The position numbers were made by a program, and so were the translations under genes. The notes under the pieces were generated by a model, which saw only the letters and a list, made by a program, of their open reading frames with translations, did not search any database and was not told the origin of the DNA. A stretch of 62,152 nt of DNA, from the NCBI GenBank assembly GCA_021785975.1, contig JAJYOE010000002.1, positions 1 to 62,152 on the forward strand, read 5' to 3'. This document shows, piece by piece, positions 26,925 to 36,710 of the stretch. This DNA is from Bacillota bacterium (GTDB lineage: Bacteria > Bacillota > Bacilli > Alicyclobacillales > SLC66). Numbering within the stretch: position 1 is the first letter of the stretch; each line of letters opens with the position of its first letter.

Positions 26925-29023
26925 GTGAAAAGAGTACGGCAGATTTTTTACTGGAAATTGGCACAGAGGAAATGCCGGCACAGTATGTCAACCTGGCTGT
27001 GGAACGCTATCGGGAGATTTTTACTAGTTTTTTTGAAGAAAACGGCCTTCAGTTTGAAATATTGAAAACCTATGCTACACCTCGTCGTTTGGGCTTCTTG
27101 TTCATGGCCTTATCCGCTCATCAAAGCGATCGCACTGAGGAGGTGCGCGGTCCTGCAGAAAAGGCGGGCAAAAATCCCGCAGGGGAATGGACGCAGGCGG
27201 CGCTCGGCTTTGCCAGGTCACAAGGGATTGCAGTGGATGACTTGATCATCAGGGAGACCAATTCCGGTCCGTACCTTTTTGCCATCAAGTACAGCAAAGG
27301 GCAGGCCACGAAAGACTTGCTAGGGGCGCAGTTGCCAATCTTACTGGCATCGGCTGATTGGCCGAAAAGCATGCGTTGGGGCAGCGTGGAATTGAAATTT
27401 ATCCGACCCATCCGCTGGGTGCTGGCGCTTTTTGATGATGAAGTGATCCCCTTTTCACTGGCGGAAGTGGAAAGTGGTACGGTCACGTACGGCCATCGCA
27501 CGTTGGCACCTGAGGCGGTACAGGTCGGGAACCCGGGCGAATATGAATCCCTGCTGGAACAAGCGTCCGTTCTTGCCAACGTAGGGCAGCGAAGAGAAAT
27601 GATTGCGAACCAGGTTTCTATACTGGCTAAAGCGCATGGATACACTGCTCAAATCGATGAGGATTTACTGGATGAGGTGACACAACTCGTCGAATATCCC
27701 ACCGCGTTCATCGGGAGTTTTGAAGAAAGCTTTCTGGCCATTCCAGACCGTGTCATCATTACTTCGATGAAAGAAAACCAACGGTATTTTCCGGTGTTTG
27801 ATTCAAAAGGGAATCTTGCTTCACGCTTTATCGGGGTGAGAAACGGCGGCGATAAGAACCTTGCCCAGGTGGTAAAGGGCAATGAAAAAGTGCTGTCGGC
27901 AAGGCTATCAGATGCGAATTTCTTCTTTGCGGAAGACCGAAAAGTGTCGATTGACGACTTACAAGCTAAGTTAAAGACGATGACCTATCAGGACGAACTT
28001 GGCAGTGTATATGATCGTGCGACGCGGATTGCAAGGATCGCAGGCGGTATTGCCGAGGTGCTACAAGTAGCTGACATGGTCCATCAACAGGTGATAACAG
28101 CTGCGAAATATTCCAAATTTGACCTGGGGACGCATATGGTCTATGAGTTTCCTGAACTTGAAGGATATATGGGCCGTATTTACGCCAATTTAATGATCCA
28201 TGATGAAGCGGTGGGGCATGCGATCGAAGAGCAGTATTTTCCTAAAGGGGCAGGTGCGCCAATTGCCGAAAGCCTTCCTGGGAAAATCGTCGCCATCGCG
28301 GATAAAATGGAGCGTCTAGTAGGCGGATTCGCAACGCTCGGCATGCCTACTGGGTCTCAGGATCCCTACGGGCTTCGACGCGCTGCAAACGGCATTGTCC
28401 GCACACTGGCTGAAGGAAGCATCGATCTTGGACTGGACGCGGTGGTGGATATCACAATGGCAGTGATGGAGAACGATCCTTCAGTTCATGCAGCAATTGA
28501 TGCCTTATTGAAACAAGACGTCTTGTCATTTTTGACTACTCGTTTCAAGACGTGGCTCATCGATAAAGGGTTACCGGGAGATGTGGCGGAAGGACTCGTC
28601 TCCGTTCGGCCTTACGCTGTGCTTGAGGTGGCCACGATTGCGGATGGTGTGGCCGGGCAATTGGCTCAGGGCGGGTTCAAAAGACTGGTGGAGTTGTCAA
28701 AACGGGTCAGGAATATTCTAGCGAAGCAAACCATTCCCCACCTCTCGATGGAATCAGTGCAGTGGGAAGAGACAGCGGAGCGCGTGTTGTATGAGGCGAC
28801 ACAATCTGTGCAAATGCGGGCAAAAGAGGCACTTGTGCAACATGATGCGGTTGTGGCCTTAAAGTCAATGCTCGAACTGGAAGAACCAATCCATTCGTTT
28901 TTCAACGAGGTCATGGTGATGGATGAACGCGAAGATGTCAGGGCGCGCAGACTGGCGCTCCTTTTAAGTGTTCAAAACACGCTGTCCATGGTGCTTGATC
29001 TCAGTCAAATTGTCTTGTCTTAG
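26921..29023 (+). CDS. glyS: Glycyl-tRNA synthetase beta subunit
   Basis: A 700-residue beta chain beginning [21 protein letters not shown], with an internal HD-like domain ([34 protein letters not shown]) and a C-terminal anticodon-binding region. GTG start overlapping the glyQ stop by 4 bases. A terminator follows at 29041. Confidence 0.97.
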   Translation: MSEKSTADFLLEIGTEEMPAQYVNLAVERYREIFTSFFEENGLQFEILKTYATPRRLGFLFMALSAHQSDRTEEVRGPAEKAGKNPAGEWTQAALGFARSQGIAVDDLIIRETNSGPYLFAIKYSKGQATKDLLGAQLPILLASADWPKSMRWGSVELKFIRPIRWVLALFDDEVIPFSLAEVESGTVTYGHRTLAPEAVQVGNPGEYESLLEQASVLANVGQRREMIANQVSILAKAHGYTAQIDEDLLDEVTQLVEYPTAFIGSFEESFLAIPDRVIITSMKENQRYFPVFDSKGNLASRFIGVRNGGDKNLAQVVKGNEKVLSARLSDANFFFAEDRKVSIDDLQAKLKTMTYQDELGSVYDRATRIARIAGGIAEVLQVADMVHQQVITAAKYSKFDLGTHMVYEFPELEGYMGRIYANLMIHDEAVGHAIEEQYFPKGAGAPIAESLPGKIVAIADKMERLVGGFATLGMPTGSQDPYGLRRAANGIVRTLAEGSIDLGLDAVVDITMAVMENDPSVHAAIDALLKQDVLSFLTTRFKTWLIDKGLPGDVAEGLVSVRPYAVLEVATIADGVAGQLAQGGFKRLVELSKRVRNILAKQTIPHLSMESVQWEETAERVLYEATQSVQMRAKEALVQHDAVVALKSMLELEEPIHSFFNEVMVMDEREDVRARRLALLLSVQNTLSMVLDLSQIVLS

Positions 29024-29040
29024 TGATATAATGAGAACAG

Positions 29041-29082
29041 GCTGTCCACCTCATGCGGTTGGTGAGCGGACAGCCCTTTTTT
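29041..29082 (+). terminator. Terminator after glyQS
   Basis: GCTGTCC (29041-29047) pairs with GGACAGC (29068-29074), with an inner ACC/GGT pairing, followed by CCTTTTTT. It ends the era-recO-glyQS transcript. Confidence 0.85.
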
Positions 29083-29096
29083 ACACATTGAAACGA

Positions 29097-29309
29097 TTAT
29101 AAGGGTAACGAATTATAGTGCGCAAAACTGTAATCGGAGAAGAGAAAAACAAGTGCCACTCCGACGCCAAGCCAGAAATAACGGTTGCGAAACATGGAGC
29201 GATTGATGGAGAATGATTTCGCTTTTTCAAGTGAAAACCATTTGCCTGAGATGATTCCTGCGGCAAACATGAGGATAACGGCTTCAACCAAACGTAAGAT
29301 GGTGTGCAA
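29097..29309 (-). CDS. Small membrane protein, hypothetical
   Basis: A 70-residue protein with two probable membrane helices (VEAVILMFAAGIISGKWF and YFWLGVGVALVFLFSDY) joined by a basic loop. I do not recognise the family. I choose TTG 29309 because GAAAGGA lies 10 bases upstream and a good promoter (TTGAAG-N18-TACAAT) lies just before it; the frame is open up to 29384 but that would start inside the -35 box. It is transcribed towards glyS, against its neighbours. Confidence 0.5.
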   Translation of the reverse strand: MHTILRLVEAVILMFAAGIISGKWFSLEKAKSFSINRSMFRNRYFWLGVGVALVFLFSDYSFAHYNSLPL

Positions 29310-29354
29310 AGGGCGCGCATTCCTTTCCGGTAAGCGTAATAGAGCATTGAAACT

Positions 29355-29384
29355 ATTGTAACACGGGAAGTAAAACAGCTTCAA
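29355..29384 (-). promoter_or_regulatory. Promoter of the small membrane protein gene
   Basis: On the minus strand, TTGAAG (29384-29379), 18 bases, TACAAT (29360-29355). Five of six and four of six consensus matches or better. Confidence 0.55.
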
Positions 29385-29404
29385 CGATACTTTATGCGAC
29401 AGGG

Positions 29405-30043
29405 GTGAGTTCGATCCAACTGAGTGACAGACAAAAGCAAATCATCTCTATTGTTCAGCAGCAAGGCCCAATCACAGGAGAGAAGATTGCCGAAGAGTTG
29501 TCTTTGACGCGAGCCACCTTAAGACCAGACTTAGCCATCCTTACCATGGCAGGATACCTCGACGCCCGCCCGAGAGTGGGGTATTTTTATGCCGGCAAAG
29601 AGGCTGCCAATCTGGTGGGCGAATTGCTAAAAAAAGCGCTGGTGAAGGATTACAAGGCGGTTCCAGTGGTCGTCCACACCAGTACCACCGCATATGACGC
29701 AGTGGTCACCATGTTTCTGGAAGACGTGGGGACGCTTTATGTGGTCAATGAAAACGGGATTTTGGCGGGCGTGGTTTCGCGCAAGGATTTGTTGAAAGTG
29801 GCGATTGGCCATCCCCATTTACAAGGGGTTCCGGTCTCGCTTGCAATGACGCGGATGCCCAATATCACGACAATCCGGTTGGAAGATACGATGTATGACG
29901 CAGCCAGAAAATTAATTTCAGCACAGGTGGATTCGCTGCCTGTGGTAAAGGAAGCGAACGACAGTCAGTGGGAAGTCGTGGGGCGAGTGACCAAAACGAC
30001 GGTGACTAGACTGTTTGTAGAATTAGGTGAAAACATAGAATGA
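29405..30043 (+). CDS. ccpN: CcpN-like repressor (HTH plus CBS pair)
   Basis: A 212-residue protein with an N-terminal winged helix (SDRQKQIISIVQQQGPITGEKIAEELSLTRATLRPDLAIL) and two CBS domains (about residues 80-140 and 145-205). This is the architecture of CcpN/YqzB, the repressor of gluconeogenic genes (gapB, pckA) in Bacillus, and its pairing with ppsR downstream is conserved. GTG start at 29405. Start could be slightly downstream, since the ribosome binding site AGGGG is very close. Confidence 0.93.
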   Translation: MSSIQLSDRQKQIISIVQQQGPITGEKIAEELSLTRATLRPDLAILTMAGYLDARPRVGYFYAGKEAANLVGELLKKALVKDYKAVPVVVHTSTTAYDAVVTMFLEDVGTLYVVNENGILAGVVSRKDLLKVAIGHPHLQGVPVSLAMTRMPNITTIRLEDTMYDAARKLISAQVDSLPVVKEANDSQWEVVGRVTKTTVTRLFVELGENIE

Positions 30044-30072
30044 TCGCTTTGACGAAGAAAGGATGATGACTG

Positions 30073-30885
30073 GTGAGTGAATTTCCCTCCATCGTGTTTG
30101 TGGTCTCGGATTCCGTCGGCGAAACTGCAGAATTTGTCGTTAGGGCGGCAGCCAGCCAATTTGACCACAACAATTTTGAAATTCGCCGCATGTCCTACGT
30201 GGACACCTCCGAAGCGATCAAAGAAATTGTCAGTTCCGCCAAAGAGGTGGGCGGATTTGTTGCATATACGCTGATCCTGCCGGCGCTTCGGGAAACCATG
30301 CGTAAAGAAGCGGAATCCATGGGGGTTCGAGCGGTTGACATCATGGGCCCGATGATGAATGCGTTTGAAGATGTGTTTAGTGCTACTCCCAAACTTCGCC
30401 CTGGTCTGCTTCACCAGTTGGACGACGACTATTTCCGCAGGGTGGAAGCCATTGAATTTGCCGTGAAGTACGATGACGGCAGGGATTCCAGGGGGCTTTT
30501 TCGGGCGGACGTGGTACTCGTCGGCGTTTCGCGAACTTCGAAAACGCCGCTCAGTATGTATTTGGCTCATAAAAAAATACGTGTCGCCAATGTTCCACTT
30601 GTCCCAGAGGTGCAACCGCCAACTGAGTTAAATGAACTGCCAAGAGGCCGCATCATTGGGCTTACCATTGACGATGATGAACTTATCCAGATACGCAAGG
30701 AACGTTTGCGTTCCCTTGGGCTGAATAGCGATGCTAGTTATGCGAGCTTAAAACGGATACGGGACGAACTTCATTATGCAGAGAGCATTATGCAACAACT
30801 GGGGTGTCCTGTCATCGACGTATCCCGCAGGGCAGTGGAAGAAACAGCCAGCATTATCCTCGGGATCATCAGGCATCGCCCTTAA
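30073..30885 (+). CDS. ppsR: Pyruvate, phosphate dikinase regulatory protein (YqfL/PpsR)
   Basis: A 270-residue bifunctional kinase/phosphorylase of the DUF299 family. It starts IVFVVSDSVGETAE and carries the P-loop-like GVSRTSKTPLSMYLA and NVPLVPEV motifs. It switches PPDK (or PEP synthetase) on and off by phosphorylating and dephosphorylating a threonine. No ppdK is present in the window. GTG start 30073, with AAAGGATGATGA upstream. With ccpN it controls flux around pyruvate/PEP. Confidence 0.95.
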   Translation: MSEFPSIVFVVSDSVGETAEFVVRAAASQFDHNNFEIRRMSYVDTSEAIKEIVSSAKEVGGFVAYTLILPALRETMRKEAESMGVRAVDIMGPMMNAFEDVFSATPKLRPGLLHQLDDDYFRRVEAIEFAVKYDDGRDSRGLFRADVVLVGVSRTSKTPLSMYLAHKKIRVANVPLVPEVQPPTELNELPRGRIIGLTIDDDELIQIRKERLRSLGLNSDASYASLKRIRDELHYAESIMQQLGCPVIDVSRRAVEETASIILGIIRHRP

Positions 30886-30903
30886 GCATAAAAAAGAAGA
30901 GGA

Positions 30904-31062
30904 ATGGCGGAAGGATTTTTTTCATATTCCAGCGTACATCTATATAAGCAAGAAAGTGCAGAGGTTTACTTCACAGCGTTGCGTGAGAAAATAAAAGGCA
31001 GACACGCATTTAAAACATCGCGTTCAGGATATTTTTTCACACAAGACGGAAGGAAAATGTAG
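30904..31062 (+). CDS. Possible 52-residue protein, unknown
   Basis: An ATG-initiated frame of 52 codons in the 269-base gap between ppsR and dnaG. The product begins MAEGFFSYSSVHLYKQESAE, is rich in charged and aromatic residues, and has no membrane segment. GAAGAGG precedes the ATG too closely to be a good ribosome binding site. I do not recognise it; in Bacillus a different gene may occupy this spot. It could be chance. Confidence 0.25.
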   Translation: MAEGFFSYSSVHLYKQESAEVYFTALREKIKGRHAFKTSRSGYFFTQDGRKM

Positions 31063-31154
31063 AACTTTGGCGAAATAATTCTACTATAAGCGAAAGGAAC
31101 AACCGCTACCAGCGTCAAATAGCTTTTCGACAAAGGAGGGGAGTTCCATTCTAC

Positions 31155-33020
31155 ATGCGTATACCAGAAGAGTTTATCGCCCTTTTGCGTGAAAAGGTCG
31201 ACATCGTAGATGTCGTATCCGAATACGTCCGACTCAAACGCAGCGGAAGGTCTTATGTAGGACTCTGTCCGTTTCATTCAGAGAAAACCCCTTCGTTTCA
31301 TGTCACACCAGGCAAAGGGTTTTACTACTGTTTTGGCTGCGGCGCGGGTGGGACGGCAATCAATTTTCTCATGGAAATGGAGCAACTGACGTTTTATCAG
31401 GCAACAAGCAAATTGGCAGATAAATACAATTTGGCAATGCCTGCTGTCATTGACGACGCGCAACATGGTGATGGCGGACTTCGCAAAACGCTACTTTCCG
31501 TCCATGAACTTGCAACGAAGTACTACAACCATATTCTAATGAATCTGGATGCGGGAATGCAAGGTCTTTCCTATTTTTTGAACAGAGGATTGACAAAAAA
31601 AACCATAGTGCAGTTTCAGCTTGGCTATGCGCCAAAGGAAGAACGCCTGCTAACTAATTTTTTGCTGAAACGAGGTTTTTCTGCTGACGATCTGATTCAA
31701 TCGGGAGTTGCCCAGGTGGGGATTACCGGTGAATTAAGGGATCGCTATCGCCATCGGGTGATGTTTCCCATTTGGGATCTACAGGGAAGAGTCATCGGTT
31801 TTGGCGCCAGAACTTTAGGAGATGAGCAGCCAAAGTATTTGAACACGAGCGAAACGGAACTTTTCCATAAAGGAAGGGTTTTATACGGAATTGCTAAAGC
31901 GCGGCAAAAAATCCGTCAAACGGGTCAGGCGATTTTGCTTGAAGGCTACATGGATGTGATCTCCTTTCATCAACATGGCATAACGAATGCGGTAGCGGGG
32001 CTGGGAACCGCACTGACGCCGGAACAGGCGGGATTGATCAAACGTGTGGCAGAAGAGGCGCTGCTTCTATATGATGGCGATGCCGCAGGGCAAAAAGCAT
32101 CCATGCGCTCGCTTCAGGTATTGAAAGAGGCGGGAGTAAACGTCCGTGTGATCGAGATGCCAAACGGCAAAGATCCGGATGAATGGATACGCGAAAACGG
32201 CGCAGAAGCCTGGCGCGAACTGATGGATAAAGGGAAACGTGCGCTGGCGTATCAATTGTCGCAACTGACTCATGAACACCCGGATCACATGGGGCGCGGA
32301 AGAATCGAGTATATTCGAGATGCGGTGCTTGTCATTGCAAAAGAGGAGAGTTCGATAGAGCGGGAAGCTGCACTCGAGTCTTTGAGCAAAACATACAATA
32401 TGCCAATTTCCGCACTTCGCGAAGATCTGTCCAAGCAACTGGCGGTGCAACTTAGAAAACGTGGCACGGATAAGACAGGGAAAACGTGGAATACTTTGAG
32501 CCGTATACCTGCGGTAAAGGACAACGAAACACAAGCTCCTCTTGATGGAAAAATAATAATTTCTGAGAAGCAGTTGCTTACGTATATGTTACTTGATGCT
32601 GAGCTAGCAAAGCAAGTGCAACAGCGGCTCAAAAATGAGTTTTCTGTGCCGATACACAGTGCCTTACAAGCCTATTTATATCAGTTTTACATGGACCATG
32701 ACAAGTCGGACCCGGAACTTTTCTTAAATTTTCTGGATGATCCTAATTTACTTGGATTTGCAACGAGCCTGCTGCAAAAAGCCAGTGATGAAGGGTTAGA
32801 TACTCGTCAGCCTCAACAAGAAATTGAAGACTACATCCAATGTTTGATCGGCGGAGAACTAGAGAAGTCCATGCAGGAGGTGGTGGAAAAATTGAAGATG
32901 GCCACCGAGCGTGGAGAAGTAGAGGAGATGCGGCAACTGGGGGATCAACTTTTGACACTCAGAAACAAGTGGAGTGAGATCAATCGGCACGTGGTCCGTT
33001 TGGGGACGTTTCAGGAATGA
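31155..33020 (+). CDS. dnaG: DNA primase DnaG
   Basis: A 621-residue primase. The zinc-binding domain reads [13 protein letters not shown] ... [10 protein letters not shown] (CHC2 type), followed by the TOPRIM catalytic core ([28 protein letters not shown]) and a C-terminal helicase-interaction domain. It synthesises RNA primers at replication forks. ATG 31155 is preceded by AAAGGAGGGG some 13 bases away. Forms the macromolecular synthesis pair with rpoD, which follows after 14 bases. Confidence 0.97.
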   Translation: MRIPEEFIALLREKVDIVDVVSEYVRLKRSGRSYVGLCPFHSEKTPSFHVTPGKGFYYCFGCGAGGTAINFLMEMEQLTFYQATSKLADKYNLAMPAVIDDAQHGDGGLRKTLLSVHELATKYYNHILMNLDAGMQGLSYFLNRGLTKKTIVQFQLGYAPKEERLLTNFLLKRGFSADDLIQSGVAQVGITGELRDRYRHRVMFPIWDLQGRVIGFGARTLGDEQPKYLNTSETELFHKGRVLYGIAKARQKIRQTGQAILLEGYMDVISFHQHGITNAVAGLGTALTPEQAGLIKRVAEEALLLYDGDAAGQKASMRSLQVLKEAGVNVRVIEMPNGKDPDEWIRENGAEAWRELMDKGKRALAYQLSQLTHEHPDHMGRGRIEYIRDAVLVIAKEESSIEREAALESLSKTYNMPISALREDLSKQLAVQLRKRGTDKTGKTWNTLSRIPAVKDNETQAPLDGKIIISEKQLLTYMLLDAELAKQVQQRLKNEFSVPIHSALQAYLYQFYMDHDKSDPELFLNFLDDPNLLGFATSLLQKASDEGLDTRQPQQEIEDYIQCLIGGELEKSMQEVVEKLKMATERGEVEEMRQLGDQLLTLRNKWSEINRHVVRLGTFQE

Positions 33021-33034
33021 AAGGGGGAGCGAAG

Positions 33035-34186
33035 GTGAGTAAAGAAAGACAGGATGATACACGGTTAGGGGAAACGCTTGAGGATGTTAGAGATCATCTT
33101 CTCTCCTCGGGTAAAAAACGGGGATTTTTGAATTACCAGGAGATTGTGACACGGATGGCTTCGTTTGATTTGGAAAGCGACCAAATTGAGGATTTTCTAG
33201 ATCAGCTTAGCGATCATGGGATCGAGGTACTGAATGAAACCGATGACCTGGACGAGGATAATGATGAAATTGAGGAAATGGAAGAGCAGGAAATGTCTGA
33301 TGACAATCAACCGGACGAAGAGTTTGACCTCAATGACCTCAGCGTGCCGCCTGGTGTAAAGATCAATGATCCAGTGCGTATGTACCTGAAAGAGATCGGT
33401 AGAGTGCCGCTTTTGTCTGCGGAAGAAGAGATTGAGCTCGCAAAGCGCATTGAAGATGGCGATGAAGAAGCGAAACGCCGTTTGGCGGAAGCCAATCTTC
33501 GTCTCGTGGTGAGCATTGCAAAGCGCTATGTGGGAAGAGGGATGCTTTTTCTTGACCTGATTCAGGAAGGCAATATGGGGTTGATAAAAGCGGTGGAGAA
33601 GTTCGACTATCGCAAAGGCTATAAGTTCAGTACGTATGCCACGTGGTGGATTCGCCAGGCGATCACAAGAGCCATTGCTGATCAGGCGCGTACCATTCGC
33701 ATCCCGGTCCACATGGTGGAAACGATCAACAAACTGATCCGGATTTCCAGGCAACTGTTGCAAGAATTGGGCCGTGAGCCAAGTGCCGAAGAGATTGCAC
33801 AGGAAATGGATATGAGCCCGGAGAAAGTGCGGGAGATTCAAAAGATCGCGCAGGAACCTGTGTCACTTGAAACGCCGATTGGCGAAGAAGACGATTCCCA
33901 TCTTGGCGATTTTATTCCTGATGAAGATGCGCTGGCGCCTGCTGATGCAGCAGCGTATGAGTTGTTGAAAGAGCAGTTGGAAGATGTGCTAGACACACTG
34001 ACTGAGCGCGAAGAGAATGTGTTAAGGCTTCGTTTTGGCTTGGACGACGGGCGAACGAGGACGCTCGAAGAGGTGGGCAAGGTGTTTGGCGTTACACGTG
34101 AACGCATTCGCCAAATTGAGGCAAAGGCGTTACGTAAATTGCGCCATCCCAGCAGAAGCAAGCGATTGAAAGATTTTCTCGAATAA
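33035..34186 (+). CDS. rpoD: Primary sigma factor SigA (RpoD)
   Basis: About 383 residues. Region 1.1 with an acidic stretch (residues 74-105), region 1.2 ([19 protein letters not shown]), region 2 ([22 protein letters not shown]), region 3, and region 4 with [22 protein letters not shown]. It directs RNA polymerase to TTGACA/TATAAT promoters, of which this window has several. GTG 33035 is preferred over ATG 33017 because GGGGGAG is suitably spaced. Confidence 0.97.
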   Translation: MSKERQDDTRLGETLEDVRDHLLSSGKKRGFLNYQEIVTRMASFDLESDQIEDFLDQLSDHGIEVLNETDDLDEDNDEIEEMEEQEMSDDNQPDEEFDLNDLSVPPGVKINDPVRMYLKEIGRVPLLSAEEEIELAKRIEDGDEEAKRRLAEANLRLVVSIAKRYVGRGMLFLDLIQEGNMGLIKAVEKFDYRKGYKFSTYATWWIRQAITRAIADQARTIRIPVHMVETINKLIRISRQLLQELGREPSAEEIAQEMDMSPEKVREIQKIAQEPVSLETPIGEEDDSHLGDFIPDEDALAPADAAAYELLKEQLEDVLDTLTEREENVLRLRFGLDDGRTRTLEEVGKVFGVTRERIRQIEAKALRKLRHPSRSKRLKDFLE

Positions 34187-34194
34187 AAACACCC

Positions 34195-34224
34195 GCAGCT
34201 GCTCATCTTGCAGCTGCTTTTTTT
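34195..34224 (+). terminator. Terminator after rpoD
   Basis: GCAGCTGC (34195-34202), a 7-base loop, GCAGCTGC (34210-34217), then seven T. A canonical terminator eight bases after the rpoD stop, ending the dnaG-rpoD transcript. Confidence 0.9.
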
Positions 34225-34240
34225 ACTGGTTAGGTTAATG

Positions 34241-34267
34241 CGACTGAATTGACCGACTGATCAGTCG
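34241..34267. promoter_or_regulatory. Operator-like palindrome upstream of trmK
   Basis: CGACTGA|TCAGTCG at 34254-34267 is a perfect 14-bp palindrome, and the half site CGACTGA occurs once more at 34241-34247. A -35-like TTGACC (34249-34254) overlaps it. The layout looks like a TetR-type repressor site; no TetR gene lies in the window. Confidence 0.5.
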
Positions 34268-34296
34268 TCGGAATTGAATGCTGAGGAGAAAAAAGC

Positions 34297-35064
34297 TTGG
34301 TAAGGAGTAATGGGCAAGAACTGTCTGAGAGGTTGAAAACCATTGTTCAATTGGTTTCACCGACAACCTGTGTGGTCGATATCGGTAGCGATCATGGGCT
34401 CGTCCCACTTGCTTTAATGGAAAAAGGGAAGATGGACAAGGTGATTGCGGTTGAAGTGGCTGAGGGGCCTTTTTTTACCGTTAAGCGTGCATTTGAGCGT
34501 TCCGTATATCATGACCGTTTGGAAGCGCGTTTCGGAGACGGACTGACCCCCATTTCGCAAGGAGAAGCAAATGGAATTGTCATTGCGGGCATGGGTGGCA
34601 AGATGATTTGGAGAATCCTTACCGGCAATGAAGCACTTAGTATTTTGCATTTTGATCTGCCGGAACTGGTGTTGCAACCCATGGAGGATTCCGGGTTGGT
34701 CCGTTTTTTTGCGAGCCTCACCGGATATCAGGTCGTTGAGGACTTGTGGATTCGTGATCGCGGATTGACCTATAATTGTATGAAACTGCTACCTCCAACA
34801 TCGCTGACTGTTGTCGACTTTGAGAAGGCGTACAGGAATTATCCTCAAATACCTGTCCCGGATAGAATTGAGTTTGACTTTGGTAAAGCTATTAACCGAT
34901 CTGATGATGCGATCTTTGTCGAGTTTTTACAATCTGAAATGTTGAAAATCAAGGGAGTCATAAAGCAGCTGGAGAGGGCCAGATCAGAGGAAGCATTCGC
35001 AAAAAAGAATCAATGGCAAGCCTATCTTGATTTTGTTCAAAAAATCAGGCGTAACATACGATGA
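34297..35064 (+). CDS. trmK: tRNA m1A22 methyltransferase TrmK
   Basis: A 255-residue class I methyltransferase. SERLKTIVQLV leads into VVDIGSDHGLVPLALMEKG (motif I) and IVIAGMGGKMIWRIL, both diagnostic of TrmK (YqfN), with a C-terminal coiled-coil region. It methylates A22 of tRNA. TTG 34297 has TGAGGAG about 9 bases upstream. In Bacillus trmK is followed by yqfO (Nif3-like); here the next gene is rnpB instead. Confidence 0.93.
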   Translation: MVRSNGQELSERLKTIVQLVSPTTCVVDIGSDHGLVPLALMEKGKMDKVIAVEVAEGPFFTVKRAFERSVYHDRLEARFGDGLTPISQGEANGIVIAGMGGKMIWRILTGNEALSILHFDLPELVLQPMEDSGLVRFFASLTGYQVVEDLWIRDRGLTYNCMKLLPPTSLTVVDFEKAYRNYPQIPVPDRIEFDFGKAINRSDDAIFVEFLQSEMLKIKGVIKQLERARSEEAFAKKNQWQAYLDFVQKIRRNIR

Positions 35065-35090
35065 CCTTCCGATAATGGGAGACATTACAT

Positions 35091-35119
35091 TTGAATTGAA
35101 GTAAAAAATGTGTTTCAAT
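35091..35119 (+). promoter_or_regulatory. Putative rnpB promoter
   Basis: TTGAAT (35091-35096), 17 bases, TTCAAT (35114-35119), which would start transcription close to the 5' strand of the RNase P P1 stem. The -10 box matches consensus at four of six bases. Confidence 0.5.
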
Positions 35120-35124
35120 AGATC

Positions 35125-35535
35125 AGTTAAGGAAGGAAGCTGGGTAATCGCTGGCGCAGTATCGAAAGATCGCGCGAGAGGAAAGTCCGAGCTCCAACGG
35201 GCAGGGTGCTGGGTAACGCCCAGTGGGAGTAATCCTAAGGAAAGTGCCACAGACATGGAGACCGCCGATGGCCAAATGGCACAGGCAAGGATGCAACGGT
35301 GCGGTAAGAGCGCACCAGCGGTGCGGTGACGCATCGGCTAGGTAAACCCCACCTGGAGCAAGACCGGATAGGAATGCGATACGGCGGCCCGCTGTGCATT
35401 CGGGTAGGTCGCTCGAGCGGATTGGCAACAATTCGCCTAGATAGATGATTACCACCTCACGCGTGCGAGGCTGATCGAAGCCGTTATCAGCACAAGAGGA
35501 ACAAAACTCGGCTTACAGGCTTACCTTCCTTAGTC
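35125..35535 (+). ncRNA. rnpB: RNase P RNA, A-type
   Basis: The catalytic RNA of RNase P, about 410 bases. The ends pair as P1 (TTAAGGAAGG near 35127 with CCTTCCTTAG at 35524-35533). Conserved blocks include GAGGAAAGTCCGAGCTCC, CAGGGTGCTGGGTAACGCC, GGTGCGGTAAGAGCGCACC, GGTAAACCCCACCTGGAGCAAG, TAGATAGATGATTACC and ACAAAACTCGGCTTACAG. The P13/P14 and P16/P17 type elements (for example GAATGCGATACGG with its partner GCATTC) are those of A-type RNA, not the B-type of Bacillus subtilis. A P19-like hairpin GCTGAT / ATCAGC lies near the 3' end. Confidence 0.95.
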
Positions 35536-35536
35536 G

Positions 35537-35568
35537 AACCCCCTGCATGAATGCTCATGCAGGGGGTT
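35537..35568. terminator. Bidirectional hairpin between rnpB and fabH
   Basis: A perfect 14-bp stem, arms 35537-35550 and 35555-35568 (inner core CCCCCTGCATG / CATGCAGGGGG), with a 4-base loop. There is no T run on either side, but its position directly after rnpB and after the convergent fabH suggests a shared 3' end structure. Confidence 0.7.
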
Positions 35569-35587
35569 CGTCGATAGATGAAGCTCA

Positions 35588-36571
35588 TTATATTTGGATC
35601 AGTGCGCCGCCCCAGATCAGCCCTGCGCCAAACGCGACGAGCAGCAGCGTATCCCCTTTTTTGATCTTGCCCGCTTTCATGTTGGCATCGATGGCGATCG
35701 GAATGGTGGCGGAGGAATTGTTGCCTACATACTTGATGTTGCTGATCACTTTTTCCTCCGGAACATCCATGTTCTTCGCTACCGCATCGATAATGCGTTG
35801 ATTGGCCTGATGAGGAATGAGAAAGTTAACCTGATCTACGGTATATCCACTCTTATCCAATACTTCTCTCGCTGTTTCGGACATGACAGAAACGGCAAGC
35901 TTGAAAATTTTGGGGCCATCCATGTACATGGTAGTTTTTTGTTCTTTACTCGGGTTAAACGGATCGAGGCTGCCACCGCTTGGGATCAGCAGACTCTGCA
36001 CATGTTCCCCATTAGCGTGCGTAGCTGTGTAAATGATGCCGATGTCATCGTTTTCGCTACGGGATACCACTGCGGCTCCGGCACCATCAGCAAACAGAAT
36101 GCAGGTAGAACGATCGGTGTAATCGGTAAAGCGAGAAAGGGTATCCGCGCCAATCACCAGGATGTTTTGGTACATGCCTGACCGAATGTACTGATCGGCA
36201 GTTTGGAGCGCAGTGATAAACCCTGCACAGGTAGCGTGAATGTCCATCACACCTGCGTTTTTAAGGCCAAGACGGTGTTGGACGAGAGCTGCAACCGGTG
36301 GGAAAAGGTAATCTGGGGTTTCCGTGGCGACAATGATCATTTCAATGTCTTCAGGTGCAATGCCAGCCTGACTCATTGCGTTCCTTGCCGCTTCAGCCGC
36401 AAAATCAGAAGTGGCCTCGCCAGGGGATGCGATGCGACGCTCACTGATGCCCGTTCGGGAAGTGATCCAGGCATCAGAGGTTTCTACCATTTTCTCCAAA
36501 TCTGCATTTGTCAGTCGGTTTTGAGGAAGGTGAGAACCGATTCCTCTTATTATTGATCGATACAAGAACAA
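35588..36571 (-). CDS. fabH: 3-oxoacyl-ACP synthase III (FabH)
   Basis: A 327-residue KAS III. Catalytic Cys in DIHATCAGF, His in IPHQANQRI and Asn in VGNNSSATIP are all present; the protein starts with IIRGIGSHLPQNRLTNADLEKMVETSDAWI. It condenses an acyl-CoA primer with malonyl-ACP to start fatty acid synthesis; in Bacilli the enzyme accepts branched primers, and omega-alicyclic lipids of some acidophiles would start here (inference). It stands alone without fabF. TTG start at 36571 with GGAGG upstream; a second TTG at 36565 is also possible. An inverted repeat overlaps its -10 box. Confidence 0.93.
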   Translation of the reverse strand: MFLYRSIIRGIGSHLPQNRLTNADLEKMVETSDAWITSRTGISERRIASPGEATSDFAAEAARNAMSQAGIAPEDIEMIIVATETPDYLFPPVAALVQHRLGLKNAGVMDIHATCAGFITALQTADQYIRSGMYQNILVIGADTLSRFTDYTDRSTCILFADGAGAAVVSRSENDDIGIIYTATHANGEHVQSLLIPSGGSLDPFNPSKEQKTTMYMDGPKIFKLAVSVMSETAREVLDKSGYTVDQVNFLIPHQANQRIIDAVAKNMDVPEEKVISNIKYVGNNSSATIPIAIDANMKAGKIKKGDTLLLVAFGAGLIWGGALIQI

Positions 36572-36596
36572 GACACCTCCAGGTTAGGTGGGTAAA

Positions 36597-36626
36597 AGGT
36601 TATATGCTTATTATAATATATAACCT
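36597..36626. promoter_or_regulatory. Inverted repeat over the fabH promoter
   Basis: AGGTTATAT (36597-36605) and ATATAACCT (36618-36626) form a perfect 9-bp inverted repeat with a 12-base spacer containing, on the minus strand, the -10 box TATAAT (36615-36610). GGTCATA is repeated directly at 36627 and 36640. A regulator-binding site for fabH and perhaps the divergent flavin reductase is likely. It does not resemble the FapR site as I know it. Confidence 0.55.
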
Positions 36627-36710
36627 GGTCATAATAGTAGGTCATATTCGAAATTTCAAAAATCGGGTATAATTATTGGGTGTAGCTAATGAAAAAAGGG
36701 GTGTTCAACC

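Noticed and set aside
36640-36710. FapR operator controlling fabH
   Set aside because: The palindrome sequence does not match the TTAGTACCTAGTCTTAA-type FapR site as I know it.
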